In this document: in pieces, positions 13,841 through 23,832 of the stretch
Numbering within the stretch: position 1 is the stretch's first letter
Layout: each line of letters begins with the position of its first letter
Program-made: the position numbers and the translations under genes
The notes under the pieces: generated by a model
What the model was told of the DNA's origin: nothing
The model's input: the letters and a program-made list of their open reading frames with translations, nothing else
Databases searched by the model: none
DNA from: Methylomicrobium sp.
GTDB lineage: Bacteria; Pseudomonadota; Gammaproteobacteria; Methylococcales; Methylomonadaceae
Length of the DNA stretch: 44,045 nucleotides
Reading direction: 5' to 3'
Assembly (NCBI GenBank): GCA_018333785.1
Contig: JAGXSU010000114.1
Coordinates: 1 to 44,045, forward strand

Positions 13841-16324
13841 ATGAAGAAAAAATCCAATTACAAGCCCTCTAAAGATGAAATCAAGCGCAGTTTTTTTCGT
13901 AATCTGGCCAATGTGCAGGGCAAGTTTCCTGCGTTAGCCAGTCGCTACGATTATTACATGGCCTTGGCCTTTACCGTCCGGGATATGTTAATGGCGAGGT
14001 GGGTCGGCACTGCTAACGAATATACCCGGAGTAAATCGAGGACAGTCGCCTATCTGTCCGCCGAATTTCTGATGGGTCCCCATTTGGCTTCCAATTTGTT
14101 GAACCTGGGCATTACCAGCGAAGTTCGCCGGGCGATGGCAGAGTTAGGGCTTAATCTGGATGAATTATTGACCGAAGAACCCGAACCGGGCCTTGGAAAC
14201 GGTGGTTTGGGACGTTTAGCCGCCTGCTTTCTCGATTCGATGGCAAGCATGGAAATTCCTTCTGTTGGTTATGGCATTCGTTATGAGTTTGGCATTTTTG
14301 AACAGGTGATTGTCGACGGCTGGCAGGTGGAGAAAACCGATAAATGGCTTTTTCGAGGTAATCCCTGGGAAATCGTCAGACCTGAATGGGCGGTGGAAAT
14401 CAAGCTGGGCGGAAGAACCGAGCGGTATACGAATGAAATAGGCGAGCAGATTGTGAGCTGGATACCGGACTGGGTGGTAAAAGGCGTCCCTTACGATACC
14501 CCTATCCTGGGTTACCGTAACAATACGGCGAATACGCTGCGTTTATGGCAGGCAATTGCGCCTGAGTCCTTGAACTTTAGCCGTTTCAATCAAGGCGATT
14601 ATTACGGTGCGGTAGAGGAAAAAGTGGCTTCAGAAAATCTGACCAAAATTCTTTACCCGAATGACGGTACGTTGCAAGGAAAGCAATTGCGTCTGGAGCA
14701 ACAATATTTCTTTGTTTCCTGTTCATTGCAGGACATGCTGCGGATTATGAAAACACAGCGAATTCGTCTGGATCATTTTCATGAAAAATTTGCTGTGCAG
14801 CTAAATGATACGCATCCGGCGATTGCTATCGCCGAGTTGATGCGCTTGCTGGTTGATGAAAACGGCATGCCATGGGATATGGCATGGCAGGTCACGCAAA
14901 AAACGTTTTCGTATACTAACCATACCTTGTTACCGGAGGCGCTGGAATGCTGGCCGGTTGAAATGATGGAGCAATTATTGCCGAGGATTCTCGAAATTAT
15001 TTACGAAATCAATCATCACTTTTTGGATCAGGTCAGGGCCGAATGCCTGACCGATACGGATAAAGTGTTTCGAATGTCATTGATTGATGACTCGAACAAA
15101 CGGATGGTGCGTATGGCTCATCTGGCTTGTGTGGGCAGTCATGCGATCAATGGTGTCGCCGAATTGCATACCGAGTTGCTGAAAAACGATGTGCTCAAGG
15201 ATTTTTATTCTTTCTGGCCAGCCAAATTTAGCAATAAAACCAATGGTGTAACGCCGCGTCGCTGGCTGGCATTGTGTAATCCCAGGCTGAGCCGGGTCAT
15301 TACTGAAGCGATTGGTGAAAGCTGGGTCAAAGACTTGAGTTGTCTTGAAAATCTGGAAACCTTTGTTACTGAACCCGGCTTTCTGGATCGCTGGCAGGAT
15401 GCCAAGCGGGTCAATAAACATGAATTTGCTGTCAGTCTTTACAAACGTACCGGTTTCGGTGTCGATCCCGAATCGATATTTGATGTGCAGGTAAAACGCA
15501 TCCATGAATACAAACGGCAGCATTTAAACATTCTGTACATTATCAGTTTGTACCAGCGCCTGAAAACCGATCCGCATTTTGATTTTCATCCCCGCACCTT
15601 TATTTTTGCCGGAAAGGCGGCGCCAGGTTATCACTTGGCCAAGTTGATCATCAAATTGATCAATGCGGTTGGCGACGTGGTCAATCGTGACCGTACGACC
15701 AAAGACAGACTTAAAGTGGTCTTTTTGCCAAATTTCAATGTCACGAACGGGCAGCAGATTTATGCCGCGGCCGAAGTGTCTGAGCAGATCTCCACCGCCG
15801 GAAAAGAAGCATCCGGTACCGGGAATATGAAATTTGCGATGAATGGCGCCATGACCTTAGGTACTCTGGATGGCGCAAATATTGAAATTCGTGAAGAAGT
15901 CGGTGCGGAAAACTTTTTCCTGTTCGGTCATACCGATGGGGAAGTGAAAGCGTTGTGGAAAGAAGGTTATACGCCTTACGATTATTATTTGAAAAATCCC
16001 GCTATCAAAAGTGCGATTGATTTGATCAATAACGGTTTCTTTTCTCACGGCAATACCGAAATGTTTCGCGATTTGACCAACAACCTGCTGTACAGTGATC
16101 CTTATCAGGTTTTTGCCGATTTTGATGCTTACACACGCTGTCAGGATGAAGTTGATTTGGCTTACCGGGATGTTGTGCGCTGGCAAACGATGTCTGTGCT
16201 GAATACGGCCCGGTCAGGGAAGTTTTCTTCAGACCGAACGATCGCTGAATATTGTCATGATATTTGGAAGGTTAAATCCATCCCTATTGATACGCCGCAA
16301 CTGGATCCCTTCAGGCTAGGATAA
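13841..16324 (+). CDS. glgP: Glycogen/alpha-glucan phosphorylase
   Basis: An 827-residue GT35-family phosphorylase that releases glucose 1-phosphate from glycogen or maltodextrin, using pyridoxal phosphate. The PLP lysine is Lys664 in EASGTGNMKFAMNGAMTLGTLDGANIEI. Other family blocks are YLSAEFLMG, EPGLGNGGLGRLAACFLDSM, VQLNDTHPAIAIAELMR, VKRIHEYKRQHLN and FLPNFNVTNGQQIY. Length is normal for bacterial enzymes. The ATG at 13841 follows CTGGGGTCC. A sigma-54-like promoter and an NtrC-like palindrome upstream raise the possibility that reserve mobilisation follows nitrogen status. It is a lone gene, not part of a glg operon here. Confidence 0.96.
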   Translation: MKKKSNYKPSKDEIKRSFFRNLANVQGKFPALASRYDYYMALAFTVRDMLMARWVGTANEYTRSKSRTVAYLSAEFLMGPHLASNLLNLGITSEVRRAMAELGLNLDELLTEEPEPGLGNGGLGRLAACFLDSMASMEIPSVGYGIRYEFGIFEQVIVDGWQVEKTDKWLFRGNPWEIVRPEWAVEIKLGGRTERYTNEIGEQIVSWIPDWVVKGVPYDTPILGYRNNTANTLRLWQAIAPESLNFSRFNQGDYYGAVEEKVASENLTKILYPNDGTLQGKQLRLEQQYFFVSCSLQDMLRIMKTQRIRLDHFHEKFAVQLNDTHPAIAIAELMRLLVDENGMPWDMAWQVTQKTFSYTNHTLLPEALECWPVEMMEQLLPRILEIIYEINHHFLDQVRAECLTDTDKVFRMSLIDDSNKRMVRMAHLACVGSHAINGVAELHTELLKNDVLKDFYSFWPAKFSNKTNGVTPRRWLALCNPRLSRVITEAIGESWVKDLSCLENLETFVTEPGFLDRWQDAKRVNKHEFAVSLYKRTGFGVDPESIFDVQVKRIHEYKRQHLNILYIISLYQRLKTDPHFDFHPRTFIFAGKAAPGYHLAKLIIKLINAVGDVVNRDRTTKDRLKVVFLPNFNVTNGQQIYAAAEVSEQISTAGKEASGTGNMKFAMNGAMTLGTLDGANIEIREEVGAENFFLFGHTDGEVKALWKEGYTPYDYYLKNPAIKSAIDLINNGFFSHGNTEMFRDLTNNLLYSDPYQVFADFDAYTRCQDEVDLAYRDVVRWQTMSVLNTARSGKFSSDRTIAEYCHDIWKVKSIPIDTPQLDPFRLG

Positions 16325-16352
16325 AGAGGGTGTTTGCGAATTTTAAGACAGG

Positions 16353-16380
16353 CAAAAAAAAGCGGCCAAATAGGCCGCTT
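16353..16380 (-). terminator. Intrinsic terminator of pdxA-rsmA operon
   Basis: On the minus strand AAGCGGCC and GGCCGCTT form an 8-bp GC-rich stem with a 5-nt loop followed by seven more T residues (16353-16359). It lies about 125 nt past the rsmA stop. On the plus strand it lacks a T-tract, so it serves glgP less well. Confidence 0.8.
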
Positions 16381-16505
16381 AAAAAGAAGGATATATAAGC
16401 TCTTAAAACAGCAAAGAAGATAACTTTAAGAGTTGCTAATATTCTAAACGTCCTGCTTCGGTTTGAAAATGTGTCAAATTGTCGCGTGACAGTCTGACGC
16501 AGACA

Positions 16506-17279
16506 TCACAGGTGATGACTTAGCCGGGCAAAATCGAGTAAGGACAAGTTTTCGGCCCGGGCAGAAGGATCTATTCCTAATTCAATAAAGACTTCTTCAC
16601 TCATCAGCTTTTTTAATGAATTACGAATAGTTTTGCGGCGCTGGGAAAATGCATGTGCGACCAGGGATTTGAAGTTTTCAATAGACGCTAATTCCACGGG
16701 TGGTTTTGCGTGAGGCACCAGTCGGATAATGGCGGAAGTCACTTTAGGAATAGGGTCGAAACATTCTGGCGGCACATCAAAAAGATGTTCGGCTTCGCAG
16801 TAATATTGCAGCATGACGCTTAAGCGGCCGTAGCTTTTGCTGTTTGGGGTCGCGCAAATGCGGTCCACGACTTCTTTTTGCAGCATGAAGTGCATGTCGC
16901 TGATACAGGAAGGATAGTTAAGCAAATGAAACAATAACGGTGTTGAAATGTTATAAGGCAGATTGCCTATCAAACGGTATTTTTCATTGTTTTTGACCAG
17001 GGATGAAAAATCAAATTGCAACGCATCGGCGCTGTGAATATGTAAGTTTTCGGCATAGGCGAATTGCTTGGTGAGCAGCACGACCAGATCTCTGTCCAGT
17101 TCCACGACATCCAGCGTCCCGGCTTTTTCCAACAAAGGCTTTGTCAATGCGCCTTGCCCCGGACCTATTTCTACCCAGTGTTCCCCGTTATGCATCTGAA
17201 GACAGGACAGAATATTCGAGATGATGGAGTGATCTGTCAAAAAGTTTTGACCGAAACGTTTACGCGCCTTGTGTGTCAT
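16506..17279 (-). CDS. rsmA: 16S rRNA dimethyladenosine transferase RsmA (KsgA)
   Basis: A 257-residue enzyme that dimethylates the two adjacent adenosines near the 3' end of 16S rRNA using S-adenosylmethionine. The RFGQNFLTD start, SAM-binding VEIGPGQGALT (motif I), catalytic NLPYNIST (motif IV) and the C-terminal HAFSQRRKTIRNSLKKL are all present. The gene begins 1 nt after the pdxA stop, the usual gammaproteobacterial pdxA-ksgA order, and ends before a strong terminator. Confidence 0.96.
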   Translation of the reverse strand: MTHKARKRFGQNFLTDHSIISNILSCLQMHNGEHWVEIGPGQGALTKPLLEKAGTLDVVELDRDLVVLLTKQFAYAENLHIHSADALQFDFSSLVKNNEKYRLIGNLPYNISTPLLFHLLNYPSCISDMHFMLQKEVVDRICATPNSKSYGRLSVMLQYYCEAEHLFDVPPECFDPIPKVTSAIIRLVPHAKPPVELASIENFKSLVAHAFSQRRKTIRNSLKKLMSEEVFIELGIDPSARAENLSLLDFARLSHHL

Positions 17280-17280
17280 A

Positions 17281-18282
17281 TTAGTCCGAAGGGTAAGCAG
17301 GCGTCAGGGTTAACGCTGTCTGCAATGCATAGGCAAGACTGGCCTCATCGGCCAGTCCGGTTCCGGCTAAATCCAGTGCCGTACCGTGATCGACTGACGT
17401 TCTGATGATGGGCAGTCCCAGCGTGATATTGACGGCTTTGCCAAAGCCCCTGTATTTAAGAACGGGCAAGCCCTGGTCATGATACATCGCCAGAACTGCA
17501 TCGGCATTGTCTAAATATTTGGGGGTAAATACGGTATCTGCCGGTAAAGGGCCCTGAAGATTTAAACCTTGCTGGCGCAGATTTTCGATAACCGGTTCTA
17601 TGATCTCTTTTTCCTCGCTGCCCAAATGACCTTTTTCACCGGCATGAGGATTAAGCCCGCAGACCAGTATGCGCGGGTTGGCGATACCAAAGCGGTTGCG
17701 CAGATCCTGATCCAGTATCCTTATGACGGTTCTTAAGCGTGCATGGGTGATCGTCTCGCTGACTTTAGACAAGGGAATGTGAATAGTGACCAGCGCGACT
17801 CTTAGCCCTTCGGTGGCCAGCATCATGACCGGTTGTCCTCCGGTGATTTGGGCAATATATTCGGTGTGTCCGGTAAAAGCGATCCCGGCATCATTGATAA
17901 TGCCTTTGTGGACGGGGCCTGTGACCAGCGCAGAAAAAAGGCCTTCCATGCAGCCTCGCGTAGCCCGGTCAATCGCTTTTAAAACATAGCGGCTGTTTTC
18001 TTTATCCAGCAGGCCTGTTTTTGCAGGTTTGGCCATTTTGATCGGCAAAATGGCCAGCTCACCTGCTTTTTGGCAAACAGCGGGCGCGTCGGCATCAAAT
18101 TGCTTTATTTCAACCGGCAATCCTAATTGTGCGGCTCGGTCACGCATCAAGCCGCTATCGGCGACACAAATGATCTGGCAGTCATGAGGTGTTTGAATCA
18201 GTTTTAGTACTAGATCGGGACCGATCCCGGCCGGTTCGCCTGGTGTCAGTGCGATACGCCTGATTGTGTTGGTTGCTTCCAT
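17281..18282 (-). CDS. pdxA: 4-hydroxythreonine-4-phosphate dehydrogenase PdxA
   Basis: A 333-residue NAD-dependent enzyme of pyridoxal phosphate synthesis. I use the ATG at 18282 (MEATNTIRRIALTPGEPAGIGPD), because homologues start close before TPGEPAGIGPD; the longer opening to 18321 adds an unlikely 13 residues. Metal-ligand histidines are visible in AFTGHTEYIA, AMYHDQGLPVLKY and IRTSVDHGTALDLAGTG. It is cotranscribed with rsmA. Confidence 0.95.
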   Translation of the reverse strand: MEATNTIRRIALTPGEPAGIGPDLVLKLIQTPHDCQIICVADSGLMRDRAAQLGLPVEIKQFDADAPAVCQKAGELAILPIKMAKPAKTGLLDKENSRYVLKAIDRATRGCMEGLFSALVTGPVHKGIINDAGIAFTGHTEYIAQITGGQPVMMLATEGLRVALVTIHIPLSKVSETITHARLRTVIRILDQDLRNRFGIANPRILVCGLNPHAGEKGHLGSEEKEIIEPVIENLRQQGLNLQGPLPADTVFTPKYLDNADAVLAMYHDQGLPVLKYRGFGKAVNITLGLPIIRTSVDHGTALDLAGTGLADEASLAYALQTALTLTPAYPSD

Positions 18283-18407
18283 GTGATTTTGCAAAAGGCG
18301 AAATTGTACCGTAAGGAACAAGCCTAAGAAAGTTTCAGGTATTTAAACTTAGTGTAGTTAAGGTTTTTTTTAAGAACAGCGATACAAACGAAGTTGCACG
18401 CTCTTTT

Positions 18408-18431
18408 GTAATACTAAGATTACATAATGTA
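18408..18431. promoter_or_regulatory. Overlapping inverted repeats between pdxA and exporter gene
   Basis: GTAAT-N6-ATTAC (18408-18423) overlaps the palindrome TACATAATGTA (18421-18431) in the divergent intergenic region. It may be an operator; nothing in the sequence names the regulator. Confidence 0.3.
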
Positions 18432-18638
18432 GTTGTTTTGGCGAAGTATAAAAAGAAAAGTGGAAAAACTGCTAAGCTTATTGCTTAAAATCTGATCAAT
18501 AAATCAGTTATGAGTTTTGCTAAACCGGTCATTAAATCCAAATCCGCTGCAGATCAAAATGGCTTTATTAATAGGCCTTTTTTGCCTCGAATATGCAGGG
18601 CTATCCTCCCTATCAGGACATTATTCTTAAGCACACCT

Positions 18639-20948
18639 ATGACAAATGGAAAAAATATAATTGGTGTACGCTTGGGTTTATTAATTACCTCTTACCCAAA
18701 ATATGTCTTGCTCATCGTTCTGCTTATCACCGGAATCGCCGGTATCGGTTTGACTCGTCTGCAATTTAACAGTGATTATCGCGTTTACTTTAAATCAGAC
18801 AGTCCCGAATTGCTGGCTTTTAATGAAATACAATCCACCTTCAGCAAAACGGATAACGTTTTGTTTATCGTTTCTTCCCGCTCCGGTAATTTGTTTACCG
18901 CTGATTCGCTTAAAGCCATTAAGGAGTTGACTGATGCGGCATGGCGGATTCCTTTCTCCATACGCGTTGATTCATTAGCCAATTATCAAAGAACTACGGC
19001 AAATCAAGATCAGATGAATGTGGCTAATTTGATAGCCGATGCTAATCAGCTGACTGATGTTCAGATTGCTGATATCAAAAATGTGGCGCTTAACGATCCG
19101 CTTCTTGTCAATCGGCTGATTTCCAAACAAGGTGATGTGACTGGCGTGAATGTAACTTTTCAGTTACCTAAAGAAAATGCGGCTCAAACGATGGATTTAA
19201 TGAATCAAGCCAGGGATATGGCGCGGGTTTTGGAGGCTGGTAATTCTGACCTGAAGATTTATCTGAGCGGCATGGTAGTGATGAATGATGCGTTTATAGA
19301 ATCAGTGATACATGACGGCAAAATATTAGCCCCATTGATGTTTATCATTCTGATCTTAGTCCTGTATGTGTGTGTCAAGAACTGGAGCGTGATTTTTGCC
19401 ACTGTTTTATTGGTTTTTTTAACCTTACTTTCAACTTTGGGCATAGCCGGTTGGCTGGATTGGGAGTTGACGTCTACCTCTATTGCCGCCCCTACCGTTA
19501 TTTTGACCGTTGCTGTCGCCGATTGTGTGCATATTGCGGTTTCGCAGCTGCATTGTATTGCTAAGGGCGAAGCAAGGTTTGCTGCCATGCGTGAAAGCTT
19601 GCGAATCAACTTTGAACCGGTATTTTTGACCAGTCTGACTACGGCCGTCGGATTTCTCAGTATGAATTTCAGTGATTCGCCCCCCTTCAGGGATTTAGGC
19701 AATATCGTCAGTTTGGGTGTATTGATTGCCTGGATTTTGGCGCTGGTATTTTTTCCAGCCATCCTGTGTGTGCTGCCCTATAAAGCCTCTTTGAAAAGCC
19801 GGGGCAAGCCAAAGTTTATGCCTCGATTAGCTGAGTTTGTCATTCGCTACAAAAATAAAGTGATTCTGTATTTAGGCGTATTTACCCTGCTGATGCTCGG
19901 TTTTACCCCTATCAATCAATTCAACGATGAGTTCATCAAGTATTTTGACGAGGCAATGGACTTTAGACAAGGGACCGATTTTTTGGCAGAGCATATGGGC
20001 GGTTTATATACTCTGGAAGTGGCCATTCATGCCGACTCGGAAGGAGGGATCAATGATCCGGTTTTCTTGCAAAAACTGGACTTATTTTCGGTCTGGTTGC
20101 GCCAGCAACCTGAAGTAAAACATGTAAATACCCTGTCTGAAATTTACAAGCGCCTCAATATGAATATGCATGGAGATGATCCTGCGTATTACAAATTGCC
20201 AGAGGAACGTAATCTTGCCGCTCAGTATTTATTGCTGTACGAAATGTCATTGCCTTATGGATTGGATTTGAACGATCAGGTCAATATTTCAAAATCGTCC
20301 GTTCGCACCATTGCCACGTTGGCTAATCTCAGCTCTATCGAAATGTTAGAGTTGGAAAGAAAAATTAAAGCGTGGCAGCTTATGAATATGCCCGAAGTAA
20401 GTATGTCGATGGCCAGTCCCATTCTGATGTTTGCCCACGTGGGTAAAACCAATATAGGCCAAATGATTTCCGGCAGTATGCTGGCCTTTGTTCTGATATC
20501 GATGATGCTTATACGGGCATTTCGTTCGCTTAAACTGGGATTGATCAGTCTGATTCCTAATCTGGCGCCAGCCGCTATAGCTTTTGGTTTCTGGGCACTG
20601 ATAGACGGCATGATCGGTTTGAGTTTATCTGTTGTCATGGCAATGACGCTGGGCATCGTGGTGGACGATACCGTCCATTTTATGAGTAAGTACCGCAGAG
20701 CCCGAATTGAGTTGGGTCATGGTTCTGAAGATGCCGTCCGCTATGCCATGTCATCCGTAGGCCAGGCAATGTGGGTGACTACGGCCGTTTTAGTTTGCGG
20801 TTTTTTAGTGCTGAATTTATCTCATTTCACAATGAATTCCACTATGGGATTAATGTCAGCACTGACCATTGCGGTTGCACTGATCATGGATTTATTGCTG
20901 TTACCGGCTTTGTTGATTAAGTTGGATAGCTGGAGTTTCAACCGGTAA
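18639..20948 (+). CDS. RND superfamily exporter (MMPL type)
   Basis: About 769 residues from the ATG at 18639; an in-frame ATG at 18510 would add 43 residues that do not look like part of the family, and neither start has a strong ribosome site. The architecture is two repeats, each with one membrane helix, a periplasmic domain and a bundle of about five helices. The first bundle carries VILTVAVADCVHIAVSQL and the second AMTLGIVVDDTVHFMSKYRRA, the twinned acidic motif of proton-driven MMPL/HpnN-like and sterol-sensing-type transporters. Single-component RND proteins of this kind export lipids such as hopanoids; methanotroph sterol transport also uses an RND protein. The substrate here is unknown. 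It converges on ntrC with a 10-nt gap. Confidence 0.88.
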   Translation: MTNGKNIIGVRLGLLITSYPKYVLLIVLLITGIAGIGLTRLQFNSDYRVYFKSDSPELLAFNEIQSTFSKTDNVLFIVSSRSGNLFTADSLKAIKELTDAAWRIPFSIRVDSLANYQRTTANQDQMNVANLIADANQLTDVQIADIKNVALNDPLLVNRLISKQGDVTGVNVTFQLPKENAAQTMDLMNQARDMARVLEAGNSDLKIYLSGMVVMNDAFIESVIHDGKILAPLMFIILILVLYVCVKNWSVIFATVLLVFLTLLSTLGIAGWLDWELTSTSIAAPTVILTVAVADCVHIAVSQLHCIAKGEARFAAMRESLRINFEPVFLTSLTTAVGFLSMNFSDSPPFRDLGNIVSLGVLIAWILALVFFPAILCVLPYKASLKSRGKPKFMPRLAEFVIRYKNKVILYLGVFTLLMLGFTPINQFNDEFIKYFDEAMDFRQGTDFLAEHMGGLYTLEVAIHADSEGGINDPVFLQKLDLFSVWLRQQPEVKHVNTLSEIYKRLNMNMHGDDPAYYKLPEERNLAAQYLLLYEMSLPYGLDLNDQVNISKSSVRTIATLANLSSIEMLELERKIKAWQLMNMPEVSMSMASPILMFAHVGKTNIGQMISGSMLAFVLISMMLIRAFRSLKLGLISLIPNLAPAAIAFGFWALIDGMIGLSLSVVMAMTLGIVVDDTVHFMSKYRRARIELGHGSEDAVRYAMSSVGQAMWVTTAVLVCGFLVLNLSHFTMNSTMGLMSALTIAVALIMDLLLLPALLIKLDSWSFNR

Positions 20949-20958
20949 ATTCAGTAAG

Positions 20959-22365
20959 CTAATTATCGATATCGAGCTCTTTGATTTTCCGGGTTAATGT
21001 GTTCCGTCCATAACCTAACATCTTGGCTGCTTCGTGCCGTCTGCCTCCCGAATGATTTAATGCCGCTTTAATCAAAATGGTTTCTATCGTGGGAATGGTA
21101 TGTTTGGCAATATCACTATCGCCCCGTTGTAGCTGAATCTCTATGCTTTTACTGAGCAACATTTGCCAGTTATCTTCGTTCGCTTTTGTTTCGTCGCGGG
21201 TATTTAACAGTTCAGGCGGCAATTCGTTTTTATGGATCTCGCGTCCTGATGCCATGACGGTCAGCCATCTGCATAGATTTTCCAATTGCCTGACATTGCC
21301 GGGCCAGTCAAGTGTCTTAAGAAACTGTTCGGTTTCCGGTTTTAACACTTTTAATTCGGTATTCAGTTCGGTTGCCGCTTGGCTTAGAAAATGCTGCATC
21401 AGTAAAGGAATATCTTCACGCCGCTCTCTAAGTGGCGGAATATGAATCCGGATGACATTTAAGCGGTGAAATAAATCTTCACGAAATCGTCCCTGAGCGA
21501 CCAGTGCTTCAAGATTTTGATGCGTCGCCGCGATGATGCGCACATCCACTTTTATTGAAGAGTGAGCCCCTACCGGATAAAACTGGCCGTCAGCCAGGAC
21601 TCTGAGTAAGCGCGTTTGGAGTTCGGCGGGCATGTCGCCTATTTCATCAAGAAACAGAGTGCCGTTATTGGCTTGTTCAAAACGCCCGGAGCGGCGGGAT
21701 TGAGCCCCTGTAAATGCGCCTTTTTCGTGACCGAACAGCTCCGATTCCATCAAATCCTTAGGGATAGCCGCCATGTTTAAGGCGATAAAAGGATTGCCTG
21801 CCCTGGGGCTATGCCTGTGAAGCGCTTTGGCAACCAATTCTTTGCCGGTGCCGGATTCGCCGTTAATCATCACTGTTATGTGAGAACGGGCCAGTCTGCC
21901 TATCGCTCTGAAAACTTCCTGCATGGCGGGTGCTGCCCCAATGATTTCCGGGGTGGCTTCGCTAGGCAGCTGTTCCTTGGCAGTCGCATGCTGTTTGGCA
22001 TGGGCGCAGGCACGTTGAGCCACCTCGACAATCTCTTTGATATCGAAAGGCTTGGGCAGGTATTCAAATGCGCCGCTATGAAATGCAGAGACAGCACTTT
22101 CCAAATCCGAATGAGCCGTCATGACAATCACGGGCAGTTCAGGGTGCGATTCCTGAACTTTCTTGAGTAATTGCAGGCCGTCGATTCCCGGCATGCGTAT
22201 GTCAGTTATCAAGGCATTCGGTAAATCGGTTTTCAGCGCTTCCAACAGAGGAGATCCGTTAGAAAATGTCCGGGTGGTTATTGACGCTTTTTGTAAAGCC
22301 TTCTCCAAAACCCAACGTATGGATTTATCGTCATCTACAATCCAGACTGTGCCTGAATTATCCAT
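20959..22365 (-). CDS. ntrC: Nitrogen regulation response regulator NtrC
   Basis: A 468-residue sigma-54 activator. The receiver domain (1-120) has the acidic pocket DDD (11-13) and phosphoacceptor Asp55 in LITDIRMPGIDG. The AAA+ domain has GESGTGKE, the sigma-54-contacting GAFTGA loop, Walker B GTLFLDEIGD, and the C-terminal Fis-type helix-turn-helix (RRHEAAKMLGYGRNTLTRKIKEL). The ATG at 22365 overlaps the ntrB stop by 8 nt; the 21-residue upstream extension is not NtrC-like. It should act at the glnA/glnK control region at 25656-25862. Confidence 0.95.
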   Translation of the reverse strand: MDNSGTVWIVDDDKSIRWVLEKALQKASITTRTFSNGSPLLEALKTDLPNALITDIRMPGIDGLQLLKKVQESHPELPVIVMTAHSDLESAVSAFHSGAFEYLPKPFDIKEIVEVAQRACAHAKQHATAKEQLPSEATPEIIGAAPAMQEVFRAIGRLARSHITVMINGESGTGKELVAKALHRHSPRAGNPFIALNMAAIPKDLMESELFGHEKGAFTGAQSRRSGRFEQANNGTLFLDEIGDMPAELQTRLLRVLADGQFYPVGAHSSIKVDVRIIAATHQNLEALVAQGRFREDLFHRLNVIRIHIPPLRERREDIPLLMQHFLSQAATELNTELKVLKPETEQFLKTLDWPGNVRQLENLCRWLTVMASGREIHKNELPPELLNTRDETKANEDNWQMLLSKSIEIQLQRGDSDIAKHTIPTIETILIKAALNHSGGRRHEAAKMLGYGRNTLTRKIKELDIDN

Positions 22366-23440
22366 TGTGGCTCTCCAGTGGCAGATAAATTGAAAATACG
22401 GTATGTCCGGGCTGGCTTTCGCACTCAATCAAGCCATCGTGCTGGTTGATCAGCGATTGAGCGATGGACAGTCCAAGACCGGTCCCATCCGGTCTGCCCG
22501 TAATCATGGGGTAAAATATTTTACTCATCATGTCTTTGTTGATGCCGGGACCATCATCAATGATATCGATTCTTGCGGTGAGTCTGTTACGTTTGCGCCC
22601 GATGGTCATTTGTCGGCAAATACGGCTCTTGATTATCAGCGTACCGGCATTATCCATCGCCTGAATGGCATTTCTGGCGATATTCAATATGGCTTGAATA
22701 AGCTGGTTTTTATCGGCATGTATATCCGGAATACTGGGATCATAATCATGTTGAACAGTAATTTTACCGTTGGATTCCGCAAGCAGAAGTTGACGAACGC
22801 GTTCAAGTACTTCATGAATGTTCAGTTGGGTTTTAATCGGCAGTTTATTGGGGCCCAGCATCCGGTCCATTAAGCTTTGTAGCCGGTCTGATTCAGCAAT
22901 GATGATGTGCGTGTATTCTTTCAATTCCGGATCTTCCAGTTCAAGATCCAGCAATTGAGCCGCCCCTCTCAATCCGCCCAGGGGATTTTTAATTTCATGT
23001 GCAAGTCCTCTGACCAGCATTCTTGCGGTAGTCTGTTGCGCCATAATTTGTTCTTCCTTTGAAATTCGCAGGTGCCGGTCCAGTTGTTGTAATTCAACAA
23101 TAATCTCGTCAACCTGATCATTGACGAGTACTGGGGTTGCACTAAAGTTGACCGTTACATGTTGATTCTGAAAGTCCAACGTCAATTCACGGTCCACCAG
23201 AGGCTCATCCATGTTAAGGCACATGCGAAGGTTCAGTTGCTGGTCTTCATCTACATACTTGAGCAAATCGTCTGCATGACTGCCCAATAAATGACGCGCA
23301 CTATCTGCGAACATGATTTCGCCGGCCGTATTGATATAGATCAGGACAAGTTCCCGGTTAAATAACAAGATGGCTTCATTCAGATGTTCAAGAATTCGTT
23401 TGTACACAATGTTTATCGGTATGGGCTGATAGTCGTTCAA
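22358..23440 (-). CDS. ntrB: Nitrogen regulation sensor kinase NtrB
   Basis: A 360-residue cytoplasmic histidine kinase/phosphatase with an N-terminal PAS domain (about 10-120), the phosphoacceptor His in GLAHEIKNPLGGLRGAAQLL, an N box (QAILNIARNAIQAM) and G boxes (DIIDDGPGI, GTGLGLSIAQSL). It phosphorylates NtrC under nitrogen limitation and is switched to a phosphatase by PII. No membrane helices. glnA lies upstream on the same strand, but a strong terminator between them suggests ntrBC has its own promoter or relies on readthrough. Confidence 0.95.
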   Translation of the reverse strand: MNDYQPIPINIVYKRILEHLNEAILLFNRELVLIYINTAGEIMFADSARHLLGSHADDLLKYVDEDQQLNLRMCLNMDEPLVDRELTLDFQNQHVTVNFSATPVLVNDQVDEIIVELQQLDRHLRISKEEQIMAQQTTARMLVRGLAHEIKNPLGGLRGAAQLLDLELEDPELKEYTHIIIAESDRLQSLMDRMLGPNKLPIKTQLNIHEVLERVRQLLLAESNGKITVQHDYDPSIPDIHADKNQLIQAILNIARNAIQAMDNAGTLIIKSRICRQMTIGRKRNRLTARIDIIDDGPGINKDMMSKIFYPMITGRPDGTGLGLSIAQSLINQHDGLIECESQPGHTVFSIYLPLESHNG

Positions 23441-23832
23441 TAAATAATAGCAATTTGCAGGCCAGATATATTTATACAGGCTTGAGTGCTGGTTTGGCGA
23501 TGAATGAGATTTAGCTCGAAATTTTTCTAACCAAAAAGATGCAAGTCAGGACTTTTCTCTAAAGCGATGGCATTGCCTGGTTGATTTACATTAAACTGCT
23601 ATAAAACAATGGTTTAAGACTTAAATAGTGGCTGCAGAATGCGGCTAATATAATGCCGGTTGGTTATAACGGTGCAGCAGTGAACCGAAATGTTACCTCA
23701 ATGTGGGGATTGAACAGTAACAGTTTTGGGTTTTTGCCCAGGTTTGATGCGGTGAAATAAAAAACGCCCCATTATGGGGCGTTTTACTTTGAAATGCGTT
23801 GGTATAAACCAAGCCGCAGATGCAGAGATTAA
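23441..23832. other. glnA-ntrB intergenic region
   Basis: This 392-nt stretch holds the glnA terminator (23761-23785) and should hold an ntrBC promoter on the minus strand. A TATAAA element lies at about 23470 but has no convincing -35 partner. No gene or sigma-54 element was found. Confidence 0.45.
23758..23785 (-). terminator. Intrinsic terminator of glnA
   Basis: On the minus strand AAAACGCCCC pairs with GGGGCGTTTT over a 5-nt loop and the T run continues, 48 nt past the glnA stop. Confidence 0.85.
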